Of a stretch of DNA of 64,000 nt, positions 12,451 to 25,904 are shown piece after piece. The notes beneath the pieces were generated by a model. The model searched no databases, was not told the DNA's origin, and worked only from the letters and a program-made list of their open reading frames with translations. The stretch spans positions 24,765,834 through 24,829,833 of the forward strand of contig OU015523.1 in assembly GCA_907165065.1 (NCBI GenBank), given 5' to 3'. The translations under genes and the position numbers were made by a program. How positions within the stretch are numbered: the stretch's first letter is position 1; each line of letters opens with the position of its first letter. This stretch comes from Caprimulgus europaeus (taxonomy: Eukaryota; Chordata; Aves; Caprimulgiformes; Caprimulgidae).

Positions 12451-15400
12451 TTTCCCCTGCCCCTCCCTTTTCTTTTTTGATGGAGCTATCAGTTCTTTAG
12501 AAGTTCAACCAATCTGACAGCGCTGCTGGCAACTAATTGCCAGGAAGGAGCACACATAGGCCTTTAAGGAACAAGAGGGTCACTGCTCCTTTTCACCTAG
12601 CCCGTAAATTGCTACTCCTTGCCTGGGCTCCCCATGCTGTGGCGGGCACACAGCTTCTGCCTGTAGCAGCTGCCAGTGGCACTCGCTCCCCTGTGTCTCT
12701 AGTTTTTTGCAAGCAATCCTTGGAAATATATTGTCTCTCCTAAGAAGTTTAGTGAAAACTCCACTTTCAGGTGCTCCCTGCTTTCCTAACAGATTTATTA
12801 ATGCTCTGCAAATCTGTCCTCACACCATCTTGTCGTGAGTCATCCTGACGCTGGCATCAGTGAAAGCTATCATGCATTGCAGCCCACATGCTTTCTGTGA
12901 TGTGCTGCCTTTCTCTAGTCAGGGAGAGACTCCTGGGGTAACAGCCTGAGATTATTGCCACTCAATTTCTTTTTTTAAAAGCTAAACCCAAACCGTGCTA
13001 AGGGTGCCTGTTTGCTTGAGAGTACTGCGTTATCCCCCCTAGAGATGAGAGTAACAGGATGACAGGTACACCACCAGCCACCCTGTCTGCCATGGGCAGA
13101 TCTGCAGAGAAGACTGAAGAGAGGGAAAGCACCCTTTCCTTGTGCAAAGGAAATTCCTCTTGTCATTTTTTTGCAGGCAGAGGTTCCTATAGGCTCGTGG
13201 TAAGGATGGCTCAGATGGCATGATGCTGCCTGAGTGCTGATAGTGCAGCCGGGGTACCTAGCCTGCCAGCTGCTAGTAATGTTCACCTGACCCCAGAGCT
13301 CCCCTTACTGCATGATGCATGAAGACTAATCTACTGTGCCAGTACTTTCTGTTAATGGCAGCCCAGGAACTGCCCTCTATACGAAGCCTGCCTTTTCTTT
13401 CCAAGCCACTTGTCATAGTCTTGGGTGTGTCAAAGCACCTGCAGACCCTGACTGGCTGGGCAGGTGAGTCTGAGACAAATGTGCCTGCAGAGGCTTGCTT
13501 AAAGTCAGCTGTGGGGCAGCCTGAGGCAGAGCCTGTAAGGCTACAGATTGTTCTGGAGAATCTTCTTTCAAAAAAGCATAGGAGCTACCATGATGTTTTT
13601 AACTAGCCAAAGCAAACCTTGCACGAACTGTAGCGGCACACAGGACACAATACTCCGTCATGTGCTTCCTCCCTCCCTGCCACAGATGTGAAGGGTTCTT
13701 GCAATGCTGACTACTCGCAGCTGATAAAGGAATTCAAAAGGGAGCATTATGAAAGGTGTAGAGAGAAAAGGCATGCAGAAATGTCACCAACTCCTCCTAG
13801 ATGATGGTAGCAGGAGCTCTGGCTCACTGTGAAATGGAGCTGTAATGCACATGCAGCTGCCTGCCCACTGGGGAAGCTCACACGTCCAGGGCCTGGGCAG
13901 AAGGACTATCTAGGCTGAAGCAGAGAGGCTGTACGGCACTAGTACCTTGGTAAATTCCCTGGTGTGTGTCCTTACAGCATGGGCTGCTCCTGGCAAGGCA
14001 AGCAGAGGAACTGAATCCCTCTGGAGACAGGGTGTAAGGCTAAGTTAGCTTTTTTGTTCCTTTTCTTTCCTTTTTTTTTTGCACACAATCATGTCTTTCC
14101 AGCATTACACTAATTATAGCTTTCACTTTTTTTCAGGGTTTCATTTCAACATTATAAAAGCCACAAAAGACAAATAAATTAAACCCCAGGGGAGGTCGGG
14201 CTTTCCCTGTAAGCAGAGGAGGAATGGGTGCTGGCTGCATGCCCAGCACAGAGGAGAATCTGCAGGGCAAAGGAGAGGGGAGAACAGCCCAGCTTAGATT
14301 CTACCTTCTTCCTCCCAGGGAAGCTGAGAGGAAATTTACTGTGTTGAGTCATAGGATCTGATTACAGAATTTTGAAGTGAGATTCTCACTAATAATCAGG
14401 TTTTGTTTTGGTTTTGGGGTTTTTTTGGTCAGAGAGAGAAAGAAGATTTCAACTACCCTGACAAGCCTGTTTTGATACTCACTTCTGACTAGTGTGATGG
14501 TGTCAGCCCACAGCTCCAGCATCCTTAATGATGGACCAACTAATGCCTTCTTGTGGAGACAAAAAAGGGAGAGAAATCTGAGAGACTAGTGAGGAATGAA
14601 TAATCTGCAGGCTCCTTGAGCCTCCTTCTCTAAGGTTGCTAGCCTCCCTATCCTTTCTCAGGGCCAGAAAGCCTCAGCTGACAACTCCACTGGGTAAAGC
14701 CCAAAAGAGAAGACAAATCCTGGCTGTTGCTTGGTAATTGCAGGTGTAGCATCCCAATCCCTTTAGTTAGCACCAATGAAAAGACCTGTAGCTATCAAAA
14801 AGAGCTAGTTGTTTTCTTCATGTTCTTTTTGTAAAGCTGCCTTAGTCCTGTATCCTTAATCCCAGGGTACCTTAATGATATAAAACAAGTAATGCCATGT
14901 TCAAAGGCCTTTTAGTGTGAGAAGGCACTTTTTAGTAGGGAGAGAGCAAGTATAGACAGGTATGAAGGTATGAATCAAAAGTGACAGTACAGGTGGCCAC
15001 ATCACAGAGATGAATGCTCAACAGGAGGGGTGCAAGAAAAGAAACAAGGTCTGTCTTGCCATATTCTTAATGGCTACTTGAAGACAGGTTTGTTAATCTC
15101 TGGTCTAAACTGTAGCATCACAAAATGCACCTGCAATGACTGTGTTCAGCACCTGGCCCCTAACCTTTAGTGCTACTACGTTGTAAAAGCTTTCTTGCAC
15201 CCTCTCAGAGATCTCCCCTTTGCACCCTTCCACCTCAGTGCTGACAGAGATCAGCCCTGCTTGCAACTGTGTGCTGCCCAGGTGATCCAAGCCATAGCAG
15301 CTCACCTGTCCTCCTCCCCAATTCTATATCACCGTCCCTGGTGATACACATCTTGGCTGCTGCAGTGAAGGACAGAGACAGCGTGACATGGACTGGATCT

Positions 15401-17569
15401 GAATAGAGGGGAAAAGCAAATCATTAGCTCAGCAATGTCCCAGGCATTGCACCCCTGGGGTAGTGTCAGGAGTGCTTCCTTCACTCCTCGCCCTGCTTCA
15501 TTTAAATTTGATCAGTGAAGGGAGCAGTGATAATGCAGACCCCTAACCTCTCCCTAGTCAGAGTTCATTCCTGTCAGCATTGCTATTCTACTCTTCTGTT
15601 TCAGTACCCATTCCTTCTCCACAATTGCCAAGATTTTAATTTTCATATTAATTTTCTAATACACATGGAGCAAAAGAAGAGAGCAGCAAAATGACCCTGC
15701 AAGCAATCTCTGCTGTCAGTCCATCTGAAATATTACCCTTGGTGCTTCTCCAGTGCCAGCTGGCTGCAGAGAGCCCCAGGTGGGAATGGCCTTAACGACA
15801 TAATTAAGCAGCTCCTGAGGTGGCCAACACTGCCAGAGCTCCCAGGAGTGAAAATGCTCTCTTTGCCTCTCTCACTTTATAGAAGGGCTTTTTTTTCTTC
15901 CCTGGAGGTCATTTGTAGCATGAAAAATACCCTTCTGAAGCAGATTAATGGGCCATCTCAGCTGCCCAGCATCTTCACTCTGACAGTGCTGGTGGAAGAT
16001 GCCATTGCATGTTAGCCCAGCTATCAGCAGCAGTCCTTCCTCCTCACTCTCCCCACATTCCCAGGCACTGTATTTGGGCTGTTAAGAGGGTAGATCCTTA
16101 CCAAGTCCCTTTGGTATTTATTTATGGAACTGTTGTTGATGAACTTTTCTAGCCCCTTTTTGGACCGTATGATGTTATCTGCCCCCTTGAGCTTCTGAGT
16201 CAGTGAGTGTAAAGGAGCACACTTGCTTTTCCCTGTCTGGGACCAATGGCTCATGAGATTCAGCAGGTGCCCGCAAACTCTGGCTGTGCACAAGGTGGTG
16301 TATAACAGTTCTGCATCCAGCATCATTACTTTGTAAAGCTTGGGTCATCCCCCCCTGCACCCAAGGCCTCTTCAAATGATGCTTTCTTTGCTTTTTCCAA
16401 GCAGTTGATGAGCTCTTTATATTCCATATGATGGAGAAGGTTGTTGGCTTGTTAGCATTTGGAAGCGATTATGTGGCTAATGTGTAGGATGTGTAAATGC
16501 ATTTTTTCAGAGATTAAATATAGGTTCCTGAAATGCTGAAATATTAAATAAGTTGTGCAAATGACCACATTTATTTTTCTGTCTGTCTCCTTATTGAGGT
16601 TTCCAAAAGTTGTCACATGTGACTATTTCTGGTCTAGTTCTGTATTAATGTTGAGTAATAGTGCACTAGTTTGAAACTCTTCTTCTAATGAACTGGGTAG
16701 CAGAATGTGGATGTTTTTGATAGACTTTATTTTCCAGACGTGTTTTGATCTGCTCAAGTGAAACAAGGACTTCTCAACTCTCTCTCTCCCCACCTACACA
16801 GCATGCTATTGGATGTATGGTTTGCTCGTGGCTCATTCGAGGACAGGTATCAGCAGGCAAAATCATTTTGTAGTAGAAGAAAAAATTGTTCTGGATCATC
16901 AGCTAGCTGGGATGTCTTGGGAACTGCAAGTCAATCTCAGTGGTTTCTTTTCCACTTCTGTTTCTCTCTAGAAAGCTATGATCAGGGTTCCCTGGGAAGG
17001 AGGAAGACCTTACTGGCATATCCAGCAGTACACTGATACACAGCTTGAGCCCTCAGTTTTTATTTTGCTTTCCCCTTCATCCTGCCTTAATGGTTTATAC
17101 CACCTCATTCCTATTCTGCAAAAGCCTTCTTTTTCTGTGTTTCTATAATGCAGCCATTGTTTAGTTACAACTGAGTTATTTCTGAGCGAACCAGAGCCTG
17201 TGATGCATCACGCCTGCAGATAGCTAGCACAGAGACTCTGCCTGCCTAGGAAAGCTTCAGATTGAATCTCCTCTGTGGCACCTAGCCCTGAACAAGGCGG
17301 GGCCACTCGAGTCTGCCTTCCCTGGCTCACCCCAGAAGCTCTCTCTCCTTGCCCATGGAGCAAGCATAGGATGGCTGGCCTCCTAACTCACACCCTGAGC
17401 CTTGCATGCTGTGATAAGCAGCACCCACACACCAGCTGTCTAATTAATCATTTGTAGGCATAGAGATGAAGGTGGGTCTTACCTTTAGAAAGGAAAAGAG
17501 GAAAATTTTGAAGTTTTGCACCAACAAACATTTATTGTTGAGTGAAGTTTCCTGAGGTAGTCATCAAAA
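12451..17569. other. Intergenic DNA, no gene recognised
   Basis: Mixed composition with T-runs near 14060 and 14400-14430. No exon, RNA gene or repeat family identified by eye. Confidence 0.6.
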
Positions 17570-17805
17570 GCTTTAAAAAATGTCACCGAATTGCTTAGAC
17601 TGGAAAAGACCTTTGAGATCATGAACGACTAAGTCCCTGACAAAAGCATCTATGTCCCTAAGCACTATGTCTATATGACTCTTAAATACCTCCAAGGATG
17701 GGGACTCTAGTGCTGCTCCAGGCAACCCATTCCAATGCCTGAGAACCCTTTCAAAAGGCTTAAAATAGTGCCTGTAGGAATTCATGATTTTTTTTTTTTA
17801 CTCTG
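17570..17805 (-). mobile_element. CR1 LINE 3' fragment
   Basis: On the minus strand the frame at 17573-17785 reads [20 protein letters not shown], the conserved C-terminal end of CR1 ORF2. After it comes a CR1-type 3' UTR (cttagggacatag...ggtcttttccagtctaagcaatt). It is 5'-truncated at about 17805. Same broad subfamily as the copy at 25905-26971. Confidence 0.8.
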
Positions 17806-17954
17806 GAACTAGACTCCCCTGTCAGTAAGTTTATCTACTGGGGTTCCTTTTTGACCAACTGGTGAATTTATAATACATTTGTAATTGTTTACACAGCCTC
17901 TGTTTTTGCTAGCTACTTCACTCTAATTTTGTACTTTTGCTCTCAATTTTGAAC

Positions 17955-19557
17955 CCAAGTCACACTGCCCAAGTCCTAGAAAGCAAAGGAAGGATCTGGG
18001 AGAATGAAGAACCTCCCACTGTAGGAGAAGATCAGGTTCACGACCACCTAAGGAACCTTAAGGTGCACAAGTCAATGAGACTTAAGATGCATCTGCGGGT
18101 CCTGAGGGAACTGGCGGATGAAGTTGTGGAGCCTTTATCCATCATATTTGAGAAGTCCTGGCAGTCTGGAGAAGTTCCTGCAGACTGGAAAAAGGGGAAC
18201 ATAACCCCCATTTTTAAAAAGGGTAACAAGGAAGACCTGGGGAACTACCAGCCAGTCAGTCTCACCTGAGTGCCAGGTAAGATCATGGAGCAGATACTCC
18301 TAGAAACTCTGCTAAGGCACACGGAGAATGAGAAGGTGATTGGTGACAACCAACACGGCTTCACCAAGGGCAAATCATGCCTGGCCAATCTGGTGGCCTT
18401 TTATGATGGTGTCACAACGTTGGTGGATAAGGCTAAAGCAAGTGATGTCATCTACCTGGATTCGTGCAAGGCATTTGACACTGTCCTGCATGACATCCTT
18501 GTCCCTAAGTTGGAGACACATGGGTTTGATGGATGGACCACTCAGTGGATAAGGAATTGGCTAGATGGTTGCACTCAAAGAGTTGTGGTCAACAGCTTGA
18601 TTCCTGAGTGCAGACCAGTGACAAGTGGGGTCCTCCAGGGGTCGGTACTGGGGCTGGTGCTATTCAACATCTTTGTCGATAACATGGACAGTGGGATTGA
18701 GTGCACCCTCAGCAAGTTTGCTGATTACACCAAGCTGAGTGGTGTGGTTGACACGCTGGAGGGACGGGATGCCATCCAGAGGGGCCTTGACAGACTTGAG
18801 AGGTGGGCCTGTGCCAACCTCATGAAGTTGACCAAGGCCAAATGCAAGGTCCTGCATCTGGGTCGGGGCAATCCCAAACATAAATACAGGCTGGGCAATG
18901 AGTGGCTTGAGGCCAGCTCTGAAGAGAAGGACTTGGAAGTGGTGGTGGACGAGAAGCTGAACATGAACCCGGCAATGTGCGCTTGCAGCCCAGAAGGCCA
19001 ACTGTATCCTGGGCTGCATCAAGAGAAGCGTGGCCAGCAGGTCGAGGGAGGTGATCCTCCCTCTCTATTCTGCTCTCATAAGGCCCCACCTGGAACACTG
19101 CATCCAGTTCTGGAGCCACCAACACAAGAAAGACATGGACCAGTTAGAACAAGTCCAGAGGAGGCCACGAGGATGATCCGAGGGCTGGAGCACCTCTCCC
19201 ATGAGGACAGGCTGAGAGAGTTGGGGCTGTTCAGCCTGGAGAAGAGAGGGCTCTGGGGAGATCTTATAGCGGCCTTCCAATACCTGAAGGGGTTACAAGA
19301 AAGCTGAGGAGGGACTTTTTACAAAAGCAGGTAGCGATAGAACAAAGGGAAATGGCTTTAAACTGAAAAAGGCTAGGACTGGCACAGGTTGCCCAGAGAA
19401 GCTGTGGATGACCCCTCTCTGGAAGTGTTTAAGGCCAGGCTGGATGAGGCTTTGAGCAACCTGATCTAGTGGAAGGTGTCCTTGCTGATGGCAGGGGGAT
19501 TGGAACTAGGTGATCTTTAAGGTCCCTTCCAACCCAAACCATTCTATGATTCTATGA
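17955..19557 (+). mobile_element. CR1 LINE, 5'-truncated, with most of the ORF2 reverse transcriptase
   Basis: Non-LTR retrotransposon. The translation from 17955 contains [20 protein letters not shown], then [67 protein letters not shown], and the C-terminal [16 protein letters not shown] block. These are fingers and palm of a CR1 reverse transcriptase. It is dead: TGA at 18267-18269 where Ser is expected, the catalytic FADD read as FADY near 18717, a +1 insertion near 18966, and a one-base deletion near 19163. It ends with ccattctatgattctatga. There is no ORF1 and no promoter. Confidence 0.93.
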
Positions 19558-22500
19558 CTCAAAGTGCCATCAAAGCAGATTTAAAGAAAGACACTTTCAG
19601 AGAGTTTACTGCTTGTGCAGTGTTCAGCAAGGTTGGAAGAAAATAATCAAAGCAGACTTACAAACAAATCCACGGTTTTGTGTTACTGGAGCCAGTTTGG
19701 TGTTGAGTTGTGTGATATTCTGCAGCACTATAAAACTGAGGGAAACGTTATGCAGTAGCAAAATTTTGAGGACTTTACTGTGTACTTTCACAAAGTCGTT
19801 TAGTCAAAAGCATATGGAGCCATTTAAAATGTCATTCAGCTAACACTGACTTGCCTACACTGTGTGTATATTTAGTGCGTATTATAGTTATAGGTTCACA
19901 GAGATGCATCTACAAGTATGTATTCTTAATGTAGTTGACTGTGTAATAGAGGCCTAATTTTATGATGGCCTTTGACTTACAAATTTTCCTGAGTTATATA
20001 TTTAAATTTGAACTTTTAAATATAAAAGTATATATTAATGAGAATCTTGTGTATTTTATAAAGCCACAGAGCTGCAGACCTCAAAACAGCTCCCAATTAT
20101 TTAAAAATATAAATAATAGTATCATTTTCTATCTTCCTTCCCAGTTAGCAAGAGAAATTGTTTAAGAATAAGCTGTGTTTGTCTTTCTGCATACTATTGG
20201 GCTAAGAAGAGTTTACTGGGGAAAAAGTGAATCTTCATGCTCACTTCTTAGTCTAAAACCTTGACTCTTGGTGTCTTGCCTGCACAGAGGCATTGCATTT
20301 TGAACAAGTATGTATTTTAGGTGTGCTAACTTCGTAAGATTTCTGACATGAAACTGCTTGCTTTCATAAGCATGTTATGGAAGTGGTTTGGGTTATTTTT
20401 TAAAGGCAATTTTATAATTACAAAAGGGCAATATGATCTTTTGCTCTGTGTCAGTCTTGGCAGCATTGAGGATTTCATTTGGGCTGGTGATGGACTGGAC
20501 TAATCTCACAGGTGCTTTGACCAGAGCATCACAATCAGGCTGTAGTCCATGTGACTGCAGCTGAGCACTTGGAAGTGAGGTGTAGGGAAGCACATAAGAA
20601 TGCATAATTTATTCAAGTCTCAGGATCTTGCATTGCTTAAGCACATGTTTGAATGCATAGGAGTGCTAATGATGCAGAACTCGCCTTCTTTCAACTAAAC
20701 TTGTTGCAGCTCTCACATATGGCTGGCTAAGCCATATGCCAGGGCTCATGATTTTAGACAGATCAAGAGAAGACTGATGTACATAAAAGCTGTGGGGTTT
20801 TTTTGTTAACGTGTTTAGTACCCAAGCCTCAGATGAGCTCTTACGGTCAGGATACTAATTGGAAAGCTCTCTAGAGCAAACCAGTAAGAAAAACTGAGGA
20901 TGTGGGTGTTTATTCCATAACATCAGGGCTTCGGAGCTTAGTCTCTGCTTCCTCTTAAAGTAGGGCAATAAATCCTCCCCAGAAAGTAGGTCTGTATTTC
21001 TCCTCCCAGAAACTGTGGAAGGTTTAATCTTCTGCTCATAAAATACAGTTGAGGTTTTTGCCCCTTGTTTATTTGATATCAAGCTGATTTTTAACACAGA
21101 ACACCACAACTTCTGCCATCTGGATGAAAAGACCCCCAACCCTCATGACTCTACCTTACAGGAACCTTCTTAGGCTCTTTGCCTCCCAGGATCAGTTAAC
21201 TTGATGCTATAAGATGACACAAGCTGAGTAGAAGAGCCTCCTTCCAGTGCCGAGCAACCATCTCACTTTGGAGGCAGGCTGCTGTGCTACGATAAACAGG
21301 GAAAAATGTGTTTGAAACCTCTGCAGCTGAGGCCTTGAGCCCCCTTGTATCCCATATGCCAAGCTTCTGAAAATGGGCTTATCACTAGAAAATGGAAACT
21401 ATGATGAGACTAACTAACTCTTCATACTCCGAAGTCATGGAGAACTGCTTTGTCTTCATTATGGTACATTGAATGGACAGAAATTGGTAGGTGGGCATGG
21501 GGCTGGACCCACACTTCAGGAATGACAGGAAGGAAAACCCTGTTTTCCTTGGCACATCTACCCGCAGCGTGGCAAGGAGGGGTGGGCACTGCCTGGTCTC
21601 CTTGTCTCCTTGTACCTCTTCTGTCCCATCCATTTGTAGGTTTCTGCTGTTCCTTATTCTTTCTGTTCTCCTCTGGGTTGACTTAGGAGAGCGTTGGTCA
21701 TACCAGTACTATGCAGTGCAAAACAGACTTTTCTCTCTCTACTTTGAGCCTCCATTGGTAGGTCCTACACCCTTTGAAAGGTGTCCTCTGGTCCCTGTTT
21801 AGGGCACTTATTATGCATTGAAGAGGGTCAGGGTGGGGATGCTGGTTATTTTCTGGATAAACTACAAATCATAAATGGGATTGGGATAATGGATGAAATC
21901 TTTTTGTGGCTCTGAGTGCTTCCTTCTCTCAGAAGAGGCTGAGAGTTGCTCCACTCTCTGTGGACATATGAACCTTTAGTGTGCCCCAGTGTCAACAGAT
22001 TTGGTACAGGATGCCCAACACCCTCTCTGGACCAGGCCAGAACTGCAGTTTTAGGGCTGTCCTTGGCAGGCAGCAGAGACAGGCTTGGCCCAACCTCTTT
22101 GAGGGAAAGCAGCTCTTCTCTGCTGTCTGTCATAAGTGTGCTTCTCCTGGCTTCCCCTTCATTTATGGGGCTTTTAAGGATAGCACTATCCTGAGGCATT
22201 GAATAGGGAGTTTCATTCCCTATATCTAGTTTTTATATACCTTTATCATGCTAACCATGTAAAATTGAGGCTTTGCAAAACAGAGGCTCTTGACTGCTAA
22301 ACTTTTGGCTACTGAATTTTGGCAGCCCAAAGACTTTCATAACAGATTTTCTAGCAACCCTGTTACCAAAACCAGCCAAGTGCCTTGTCAATGCAGGTTT
22401 TCTGTGACAGAAAAACAAAAGACAAACCATATTATAACACTCTGTAAAGCTAATGGGTACAAATGATATTTTAAAAGGGACTGGGCTAATTGCAGCTCAG

Positions 22501-25500
22501 TCTATTGTTGCTTGTTGTTTATGTCAGCTCTGGGGAGACTTCATTCTGTTGCAAATAAGGGGTTTCTAATGATCATACCTGCAAGGAAGGGGATGACCAT
22601 CTTTTGTAGTGCTGTTAGAAAGCACTGGCAGCAGACCAGACCAGGGGCTCCACAATAACTCCCAAGGTGCTAAATCCAGTTTGGCTGTGGTTCAGCTCCC
22701 CAGATCTGACCCTTATGGTGCCAATAAGAGGAGTGCCTCCAGGTGGTCACTGGGCACCAAGTGTGTAATACATGGGGTAGGATTCCAGTCCTCACTACTG
22801 CTGATAGGGTTTTGTAACATTAAACGTTATTATTGGGCTGGATCCTGGCTAGCCTAAGATGCTGGTGCAGCCCCATGTTGCCGGAACTTGACAGACAATT
22901 ACAGCTGTGCCCCTGGGCCATTAATGACTGAAGAAGCAGCGTATTCAACATGGCTGGCATGGGCAGGCCCAGCCGCATGGCAGGCCAAGACATGGTGCGC
23001 TTGGCACACTCCCTCCAGGCAGCCCTCAGAGGGTGCCCTGGGCTTGCAGCGTCATCCCAGTCAGGGGCTGTTGTAACAAACACAGTGACAAGCAACTGCC
23101 AGCGAGTGCCAGAGCCATCAGGCCAAGGGGCCTCCAGGGCCGTCAGGGCAACCCACCCTCCCCTCCTCCTCTCCAAGGGCTAGCCAGCTTCTTTTAAAAA
23201 AAAAAAAAATCAAAACATAAAAATCAGCCTCTCTCTCCACACCACCTCTTTTTTAAATAAAGGAAGTTGAGGGACAGGGCTGTTTACAGGAAAATAAACC
23301 CAGCTTCTTCAGTTTGTTTTTTTTTTTTTCCAAGTGGCTCCAGAAATCAAATCATGTTACTGGAGCTCAGTTCCCTACTGCCAGCCTGTCAGGGACCACT
23401 GCTGGCCATACCTCTGGTGTGCTCCCAGCTCTGGGCAGGGGCTGGAGAGGTACAGAGCTTTTTCCAGAAACCCTTTTTAGAGAAGCAGCATACAGGGTAA
23501 ATGGGATTTCGTCTGTTTCTCCCTAGCCCTCCTCCTAATGAAATGGAAAAATGTTCCCACACTTAAAATGCTCCCCAGAGCCTGAAGTAGTGCTTAGATG
23601 CAGTTAGATGGAGTCGGTGTGGTGACTGGGGACTCAAAATAGCCATAATTACCATGTCCTATTTTGGATCAGCAGCAGTGTTGCAGCTATTTCAAGGATC
23701 TGCTGCCTGCAGGTGCTGGTCAGCTAGTTTTCTCTCTTTTATATCTTTTAAATAATTTATTTATTTATTAGAGCCTTTAAAAAGAGTAACATCTGCCTTT
23801 TGATCTAGGTGACATCCTATCTGAAACCAATGTGGATGCTTTTCTCCATCGATCTAACAGGGAGACCTGTTCTCTAATTCAGTGTCCAAATTCAACTTCA
23901 ACTAAGAATCCCATTAAAGCCAGAATACTTTATTACCTCTATATAAATCCCAATACTTATATTTGGAACCTTAAAAGATTTTTCTGTAGAGTCAGCCAAA
24001 TAATAAATTTCCCAGGACTGCAGAAAGTTGCAGGGAAGATTTAGTGCTTGCTTCTTGTAGGAGGAATGTGGAACAGAGAATTACTGGCAAGCAGTGAGAG
24101 AAAGAGCCATCCTGGACTGACTAAATCACGACACAGTAGTGCTATGCACTATACTGCCCATAGTGTTATTTGTAATCTGCTCTCATATGCCATTAGGATA
24201 TTTTCAATCTTGCTGCCTGGAGGCATTTTAACAGCAGTTTACCCACCACCCACAAAATCCATTAGTTTAAACAATAAAAATGATCTATTTGGCCACACAG
24301 CGATGGCCCTAAAATTGCTTTGGTAAATGCAGTTATAATAAGGATGGAGACTCTGGAGCTGTCATGATACCTAACGAAAAATACCACTGCTGCAAGCTTT
24401 TCTCTGTAAGGGCAACACCAGGCCTTGGTTTGCTTTTCCTAGACCACCCTGTATCTGGAGAAACAAATTTAGCAAGAGACAGGTACTTAATGCAGATCAT
24501 GGCACATATAGGCATGGGGTTTTTTAGAGTGGCTCCTCTAGGATGCACCGGATAACATCTGAAGCTTCACCTTGCATCTGGTACTCATTAATCTGCATGG
24601 GTCTGTGCAAACCAACCAAGAGCGGGCCCGCCAGCATTTTCAAAAGCCAGCAGGTGTGTGAGTGGCTGAGGAGGTTGGGGCTGGCCCTCATCCCTGTCCA
24701 GTGCCGCTCTCCCTACCAGGGAACACCCTCACTGGCTCTGCAGGTGGACCCACAGTGTAAGCACTTCCTAACCCCATTCTGTCAAAATGATTCAGGCTAG
24801 AAAACTTTCCCCATTAAATATATCAACTCAACATCCAGGGATATTTTTATTTCTTTCTCCCCAAGAGTAATTTCCCCAGGGCTAGGGAGTGTAATTCTGT
24901 TTTCAGCCCATAGCTGCATGCAATTGCCCCTCTTGGTTTATTGCTGAAGTGGGTGATACCAAATCAATCCCACATGAGGAAGTGAGGTGCTTAGCTACTG
25001 TCCTCTGTCAGCTTTTACACTTTATGAGCCTGTCAAACTGTTTTTATTCACTCCTAATATAACCTTTCCACAATGAAGAACTTGCATGGCTAGAGATGGG
25101 CAGGAGGCTGCTGCTATTACCTGGCAACTGTGATAAATTGCTAGACAGCTTTCGAGGTTGCAGCAGCAGTGAGAATGTTCCTCTTGGAGTTTCAGGAACC
25201 TTGTTTGCTGCCTGTGGTTTACATGCATTATTACCTTTCTTTTGGGAGTATGCCTCTGTGGAGGGAACCATAAAATCTGATCACTTAATCAGTGCGTAAA
25301 ACTGAGTAATTCACAATTTGTCCACAAATATCAAGAGCAGCACCAGTGTTCCCCTGGACAAATAACCCCACACCAGGAAGCTTAACTGTCTGGGAATTCC
25401 TGTTCAAAACAACTGCATTTTTCTATAACTGGGATTGCATGGGATTATGGTATTGTAAATGGGATTTGCTCTAAAGGCTGGTGGCCCTCGGTATCTTATG

Positions 25501-25904
25501 GATTACTCCAGCTTCTCCTAAAACAAATTTTGATAATACTCCTTTAGTGGGACTGTGCTAAATTGAATTATGGCCTGCCTTCCCCTTGAAGTGGTATCTT
25601 TTCTGTGATACTGGACATGCACACAGAAGAAAATGTTATGTATTCATTTCCAGAGGGTATGCCCTACACAAGCATATGGGAGGCTAGCCCTAAATATTTG
25701 TGAAAGAAACAAAACTTTAAGTTCTTTTGGAGCAACTTGGGGCCTGAAGGCCTCTGCTCACCATCACCCATTATTCTGTCCCAAACAGTCCAGCTTTAAA
25801 ACTGGAGATGGTAAATTCTCTGGGGGACATTCTGTAAATTCTTTGTAAAACACTGGTACTCCAGGGCCTCCAAGTAACACCATTTCCAGTGCTCTGATCC
25901 ATCA
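19558..25904. other. Intergenic DNA, no gene recognised
   Basis: AT-rich at 19880-20130. A GC-richer patch at 22940-23180 is followed by A13 and T12 runs (about 23196, 23318), and (TTTA)n occurs near 23752. No coding exon supported. Confidence 0.6.
20716..20738. repeat. 9-bp perfect inverted repeat, 5-nt loop
   Basis: catatggct, loop ggcta, agccatatg. Intergenic; small enough to be chance. Confidence 0.7.
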
